The position numbers and the translations under genes are program-made. From Blautia sp. (GTDB taxonomy: Bacteria > Bacillota > Clostridia > Lachnospirales > Lachnospiraceae), in assembly GCA_030841965.1 (NCBI GenBank), contig JAUUSJ010000077.1, positions 1 to 19,529 of the forward strand: DNA of 19,529 nucleotides. The letters run 5' to 3'. Positions 15,763-19,529 of the stretch are shown one piece after another. The notes below the pieces were generated by a model, which worked only from the letters and a program-made list of their open reading frames with translations, was not told the origin of the DNA and did no database searches. Within the stretch, counting starts at the first letter, position 1, and each line of letters starts with the position of its first letter.

Positions 15763-17154
15763 ATGTTAATGCTTGTGTTTATTGTTTCAATTATCGTGTT
15801 ACTTCTTTGTATTATTAAGATTAAGTTAAATGCATTTGTAGCACTTTTGGCCTGTGCCTATGGAACTGGAATTTTGGCGCTGGCTACTTATGCCGGAGGA
15901 ACTGCACCAGAAGGTTTTGCATCGCTGACAGATGTGGCAGACTGTGTTACGAATAATTTTGGCTCGACACTTGGTTCCATCGGTATCGTGACGGGACTCG
16001 GTGTTATGCTCGGTATGTTTATGTATGAGTCAGGTGGTATTGATAATATTGTATCGAAGGTGCTTAAAATCGTAGGACCTAAGAGGTCTCAGTATGCAGT
16101 CGGTGTCGCTGGATTTATCACAGGTATTCCAGTATTTGGAGATGTCGTTTATATTATGTTTGCGCCAATGCTTCGTGTACTCTCTCGCAAGACAGGATAT
16201 TCTATGACAGCTTATGGATGTGCACTTGCCGTAGCGACGACCTGTACATTTGCATTAGTATTACCGACTGCTCCTCCTTTAGCTGTAGCGGCAGCTATGG
16301 ATATTAATGTAGGCATCTTTTTCTTCTACGCCTTAATTGCAGCTTTCGTTGGAATGTATTTTGGTGGTATTGTGTACGGAGGTTTTATTAATAAGCAGGA
16401 CCAAAAAGCTGGAAAGACTTGGGATTTCTCTGATTTGGATGCAGAGACAGAAATGAATGAAAATGCACCGGAACATAAAAAAATGAGTGCGTCGCTTGCA
16501 TTATCCATTCTCTTAGTACCAATTATTTTAATTTTAATAGGCTCATTTTCTGCATTTTTACTTCCAGCAGATAGTACGCTCTTATCTGTTTTATCTTTTC
16601 TCGGTGGTAAAAATGTGGCTATGACAATTGGTGTTTTATATGGCGCCTTCGTTTCTCGAAAATATTTGCCTCGCTCTATCACAGAGATTATGACGGACGG
16701 AGCAGATAAAGTTGGTTTGATTTTGTTAATTACAGGTGCCGGCGGAGCTTACGGCGGTGTCTTAAAGGCCTGCGGCATCGCCGATGTCATTACGGGAACT
16801 CTTCAGGGATTTCATATGCCAATCTTGATTATGTGTTTTGTCATCTCACAGGTGCTTCGTATAGCAACAGGCTCCACAACGGTTGCCTTGACAACAACAG
16901 CAGCCATCGTATCTGGCGCAGCCGCAACATCTGGAATTTCTCCTATTTTATGTGCCATCGCAGTATGTGCTGGAGGTATCGGATTATCCTTGCCAAATGA
17001 TTCTGGATTTTGGGCAGTCTCAAGATTTTTCCATTTATCAGAGATTGACACCATTCGGGGATGGAGCTTTGGCGGATTCGCAGCTGGTTTATCTATCTTA
17101 GTATTTGTATGCATCTTAAGTCTATGTCAAGGATTCTTGCCAGGACTTATGTAA
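15763..17154 (+). CDS. gntP: GntP-family sugar-acid permease
   Basis: A 463-residue inner-membrane transporter of the gluconate:H+ symporter family; it begins with a membrane helix, and hydrophobic segments fill the sequence (about 12 or more), with a single charged loop near residues 208-245. The stretch TCTFALVLPTAPPLAVAAAM corresponds to the conserved proline-rich region of the family, and SLPNDSGFWAVSRF near 405-420 is typical of it as well. It probably imports gluconate or a related aldonic/hydroxy acid for the divergent dehydratase. AGGAGG lies nine bases before the ATG. Transcription is predicted from 15496-15525 and ends at 17215-17246. The gntP symbol denotes the family only. Confidence 0.9.
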   Translation: MLMLVFIVSIIVLLLCIIKIKLNAFVALLACAYGTGILALATYAGGTAPEGFASLTDVADCVTNNFGSTLGSIGIVTGLGVMLGMFMYESGGIDNIVSKVLKIVGPKRSQYAVGVAGFITGIPVFGDVVYIMFAPMLRVLSRKTGYSMTAYGCALAVATTCTFALVLPTAPPLAVAAAMDINVGIFFFYALIAAFVGMYFGGIVYGGFINKQDQKAGKTWDFSDLDAETEMNENAPEHKKMSASLALSILLVPIILILIGSFSAFLLPADSTLLSVLSFLGGKNVAMTIGVLYGAFVSRKYLPRSITEIMTDGADKVGLILLITGAGGAYGGVLKACGIADVITGTLQGFHMPILIMCFVISQVLRIATGSTTVALTTTAAIVSGAAATSGISPILCAIAVCAGGIGLSLPNDSGFWAVSRFFHLSEIDTIRGWSFGGFAAGLSILVFVCILSLCQGFLPGLM

Positions 17155-17159
17155 ATATG

Positions 17160-17186
17160 AAAAACGTCTCAAGTTAGGAGACGTTT
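17160..17186 (-). terminator. Terminator for the minus-strand reductase transcript
   Basis: AAACGTCTC (17162-17170) pairs perfectly with GAGACGTTT (17178-17186) around a 7-base loop. Read on the minus strand the stem ends in five T (complement of 17160-17164), so it fits termination of the gene ending at 17284. Confidence 0.65.
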
Positions 17187-17214
17187 CATAAGAAAATAAA
17201 TGAAATTTTTAATG

Positions 17215-17246
17215 AAACCGGCGTGGCAGAGGTCACGCTGGTTTTT
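17215..17246 (+). terminator. Rho-independent terminator of gntP
   Basis: Stem of 11 pairs with one G-T (17215-17225 with 17234-17244), loop GCAGAGGT, then TTTTT. It lies 61 bases after the gntP stop and just before the end of the convergent reductase. Confidence 0.8.
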
Positions 17247-17283
17247 CTGTTTCGGTTAGTAGTTTTGACTTGACAAGGGGAAT

Positions 17284-18288
17284 CTATTTCTTTTCATCTA
17301 ATAGTATTACGCCGTCTGCGGGATTGTGGTCAATAGCGCCCACAATCTGATGTGGAAGATAAGGTTCTTCCAGCCAAGCTATGTCCTCTGCTGTCAACTT
17401 TACATCTAATGCCTTCACCGCATCGTCAAAATAGGCAGCTTTTGTTGCACCGATGATAGGAGATGCAACGCCTTTGCTCCAATGCCATGCGATAGCAATC
17501 TGGGACATCTTTACACCATATCGCTCTGCCAGTTTATGAACCCTGCCCACAATCTGCATATCCTGTTTTTCGGTGTGGTCATATTTGCCCATGGCCACCC
17601 GGTCGGTACGGCTGCGCAGGGTATCCGCTTTCCACTCAGGTCGGGTCAAGTGACCTGCCGCCAAAGGACTATAAGGCATCAATGATACGCCCATCTGTTT
17701 ACAAATCGGGATGAGTTCTCGTTCGTCCTCCCGGTAGAGGAGATTATAGTGGTTTTCCATGGCTTCAAACTGCGCCCAGCCGTGGTCACGGGCTACAATC
17801 TGCATATTATGAAACTGATACCCATACATGGCGGAAGCTCCTAATGCTCGCACCTTTCCAGCTTTCACCAGTTCGTTTAAGGCTTCCATTGTTTCTTCAA
17901 TAGGAGTTTCATAATCAAAGCGGTGGATGATGTACAAATCCAGATAATCTGTTCCAAGTCGTTTCAATGTTCCATCAATTTCTCGACGGATAGCTGGTGC
18001 AGATAACCTGCCAGGATTGAAATATACCTTGGAAGCAATTACAACCTTATCACGGGCGATATTCTTTTTCAGCGCTCGGCCTAGGTATTCCTCACTGGTT
18101 CCAGCAGAGTATCCGTTGGCTGTGTCGAAAAAATTAATGCCAAGCTCGAGAGCGTGCTTGACAAGTTGCTCTGTGTTTCCTTCATCTAATGTCCAATCGT
18201 GCATCGTTCCAGCTTTGCCGAAACTCATACATCCAACGCATAGTTTAGAGATTTGAATGTCCGTATTTCCTAACTTTGTGTATTCCAT
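17284..18288 (-). CDS. Aldo/keto reductase
   Basis: NAD(P)H-dependent oxidoreductase of the aldo/keto reductase superfamily, 334 residues, cytoplasmic. Numbering from the 18288 start, the catalytic tetrad is Asp55, Tyr60 (DTANGY), Lys87 (ASKVYF) and His122 (IIHRFD). The usual YSPLAAGHLTRP and PIIGATK cofactor-binding segments are near the C-terminus. I choose the second of two nearby ATGs: GGAGG directly abuts the ATG at 18294 but is properly spaced from 18288. The sequence seems richer in G and C than its neighbours, hinting at a different origin. It has a good promoter at 18402-18430 and is divergent from the GntR gene. The substrate is unknown. Confidence 0.9.
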   Translation of the reverse strand: MEYTKLGNTDIQISKLCVGCMSFGKAGTMHDWTLDEGNTEQLVKHALELGINFFDTANGYSAGTSEEYLGRALKKNIARDKVVIASKVYFNPGRLSAPAIRREIDGTLKRLGTDYLDLYIIHRFDYETPIEETMEALNELVKAGKVRALGASAMYGYQFHNMQIVARDHGWAQFEAMENHYNLLYREDERELIPICKQMGVSLMPYSPLAAGHLTRPEWKADTLRSRTDRVAMGKYDHTEKQDMQIVGRVHKLAERYGVKMSQIAIAWHWSKGVASPIIGATKAAYFDDAVKALDVKLTAEDIAWLEEPYLPHQIVGAIDHNPADGVILLDEKK

Positions 18289-18378
18289 AATCATTCCTCC
18301 ATTAAATTTATTTGCTCAATTCATAAATTTTCTTTTCAATGTTATCTATCTAGTCTGGGTCAGTACTGCTCCTTAAAA

Positions 18379-18441
18379 AATATAGGTGCTCGGGTATTTA
18401 TATTATACTTGCAGTCCACTAAAATGTCTAATACCTATATT
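18379..18441. promoter_or_regulatory. Promoter of the reductase, flanked by a 9-bp inverted repeat
   Basis: On the minus strand, -35 TAGACA (complement of 18425-18430), 17 bases, -10 TATAAT (complement of 18402-18407). AATATAGGT (18379-18387) and ACCTATATT (18433-18441) form a perfect inverted repeat bracketing it, with 45 bases between the arms. This looks like a pair of half-sites for a regulator. Confidence 0.5.
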
Positions 18442-18480
18442 GAATCTCGAGAAATGCCTTAAAAGTATTTAATGATGTTG

Positions 18481-18511
18481 GGGTCAAAAGGTCTTTTGAC
18501 CCTAGTATCAT
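18481..18511 (+). repeat. Hairpin repeat with GGGTCAAAA arms
   Basis: GGGTCAAAA (18481-18489) pairs with TTTTGACCC (18494-18502) around GGTC. The right arm and the following TAGTATCAT repeat the sequence at 35-52. It lies about 150 bases before the GntR gene. It could be a small dispersed repeat or a regulatory site. Confidence 0.45.
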
Positions 18512-18549
18512 TTAATATACTTTAGCAGCTGGAGCGCCAAAAAAGGGGA

Positions 18550-18599
18550 AAAAGATTTGCACCGAATCTTTTCGTATGTTAAACTAGATGCAAACATAC
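18550..18599 (+). promoter_or_regulatory. Predicted gntR promoter with two inverted repeats
   Basis: TTGCAC (18557-18562), 17 bases, TAAACT (18580-18585). AAAAGATT (18550-18557) and AATCTTTT (18565-18572) form a perfect 8-bp repeat over the -35. GTATGTT (18574-18580) and AACATAC (18593-18599) form a 7-bp repeat over the -10. Either could be an operator, possibly for autoregulation. Confidence 0.45.
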
Positions 18600-18658
18600 C
18601 TTGCAGATAAATTAGGTAATTTTGTAAGATAGAAACTAGGAATAGGGGTGCAAAAACA

Positions 18659-19435
18659 ATGAGTCAGCTTAGTAATATAAAGAAAACATTATTGGCGGAA
18701 AAAGTAGAAGAACAGCTTTTTCAGTATATTTTAGAGACACCATATGAGGTTGGGACAAAGATTCCCAATGAATTTGAGCTTGCTAAGATTTTCGATGTGG
18801 GAAGAAGCACGATTCGAGAGGCAGTAAAGCTTTTGATTTCCAAGGGGATTTTGGAGGTGCGACGAGGTTCAGGGACTTATGTCGTTAGCACAACACCGGC
18901 GGCTTTGGACCCATTAGGATTGCAAAAATTGGGAGAAGATAAAATGTCCACCGCCATTGACTTGGTAGATGTTCGACTTATGATAGAGCCTGCGATGGCG
19001 GAGATGGCGGCGAGAAATGCGACGGAAGAAGATATTGCAAAGTTAAAAGAATGCTGTGATTTGGTCGAGAACAATATTTTAAGTGATAAAAGCTATATTC
19101 AGGAAGATATCAATTTTCATGTCTGTGTGGCGGAATGTTCTAAAAATAGAGTGATTGAGCAGTTGATTCCGATTATTGACACGACAGTTATGATGCTAAT
19201 CAATGTCACGCATAAAAAACTAAAGAAAGAGACGATAGAGACACATCGCGCCATTGTAGATGCCATCGCAGAGCGAGACCCGATTGGCGCAAAAACGGCG
19301 ATGATGATGCATATCACTTATAATCGAAATATGATTAAAAAAATGATGAAAAATTCAGAGGAGATAGAGAAGATAGAAAACTTTGATGAATTAGTTGAAT
19401 CTATGCAAAAGACGAAATTGGGAGAAAAAGAATAA
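18659..19435 (+). CDS. GntR-family regulator, FadR subfamily
   Basis: A 258-residue repressor-type regulator. The N-terminal winged helix (residues about 10-75) shows YEVGTKIPNEFELAKIFDVG and STIREAVKLLISKGILEVRRG, then the wing SGTYV, which is the GntR pattern. The C-terminal all-helical FCD ligand domain (about 100-235) has the conserved DINFHVCVAECSKN and THRAIVDAIAERD segments with the likely metal- and ligand-binding Asp/His residues. AGGGGTG precedes the ATG. This subfamily often controls aldonate and hydroxy-acid genes, so the dehydratase/GntP module nearby is the natural target, as an inference. Its own promoter has operator-like repeats at 18550-18599. Confidence 0.92.
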   Translation: MSQLSNIKKTLLAEKVEEQLFQYILETPYEVGTKIPNEFELAKIFDVGRSTIREAVKLLISKGILEVRRGSGTYVVSTTPAALDPLGLQKLGEDKMSTAIDLVDVRLMIEPAMAEMAARNATEEDIAKLKECCDLVENNILSDKSYIQEDINFHVCVAECSKNRVIEQLIPIIDTTVMMLINVTHKKLKKETIETHRAIVDAIAERDPIGAKTAMMMHITYNRNMIKKMMKNSEEIEKIENFDELVESMQKTKLGEKE

Positions 19436-19459
19436 AATTTTTTGTTTGTTAGGGTGGTA

Positions 19460-19529
19460 GTGGGGGGAGACGCAAAGAGAGTCCGTCGATATATCCTCCA
19501 AAAACACGTTCGTTCCCACGGTTTTTCGA
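19460..19529 (+). repeat. Long hairpin repeat (HR), copy 3 (cut by window edge)
   Basis: Same orientation as copy 1. The G-run and GACGC-type lead are at 19462-19473, the left stem arm (29 bases) at 19472-19500, and the conserved core starts AAAACACGTTCGTTCCCACG at 19501 and runs to the edge. The arm differs from both other copies. The matching right arm lies beyond the window. Confidence 0.8.

Noticed and set aside
1..19529. CRISPR arrays, tRNA or rRNA genes, antiterminator (LicT-type) sites or phage genes.
   Set aside because: None was seen on either strand; in particular the bgl leader has no recognisable antiterminator/terminator pair.

Overview
The window looks like chromosome from a low-GC Gram-positive gut-type Clostridia, most likely Lachnospiraceae. 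The reasons are AT-rich codon use, strong AGGAGG-type ribosome binding sites, a BglP-type PTS, a ferredoxin-type aldo/keto reductase, and an IS200/IS605 element. The species cannot be fixed from the sequence alone.

Layout. (1) 1-2239: a LysR-type regulator (+) converges on an AraC-type regulator (-). (2) 2446-8484: a tight three-gene operon divergent from the AraC gene: a beta-glucoside PTS EIIBCA, a large cytoplasmic GH106/GH2-like glycoside hydrolase, and a GH1 6-phospho-beta-glucosidase. Together they would import and phosphorylate a glycoside and dismantle it inside the cell, probably under AraC control. (3) 8511-13129: an accessory-looking stretch bracketed by two inverted copies of a long hairpin repeat. 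It holds a lone SAM-dependent methyltransferase (-), a complete IS200/IS605 element (tnpA, tnpB, end hairpins and a predicted omega RNA), and a ferredoxin-type aldo/keto reductase (+). (4) 13222-17154: a sugar-acid module: an IlvD/Edd dehydratase (-) divergent from a GntP permease (+). The gntP leader carries a strong promoter, an operator-like palindrome and two previously uncalled small ORFs whose stop codons sit in the next gene's ribosome binding site. (5) 17284-19435: a second aldo/keto reductase (-) divergent from a FadR-subfamily GntR regulator (+), a plausible regulator of the sugar-acid module. (6) A third copy of the hairpin repeat runs off the right edge.

The most unusual signal is the hairpin repeat family. 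It is about 250 bp long, with a conserved core and a 29-bp outer stem whose sequence differs between copies yet stays base-paired. Between the two complete copies, nine of ten stem differences are matched by complementary changes and the tenth gives a G-T type pair. That is opposite to ordinary transposon terminal repeats, whose ends are conserved in sequence, and points to a structure-dependent RNA or single-stranded DNA element, or to hairpin-templated correction.
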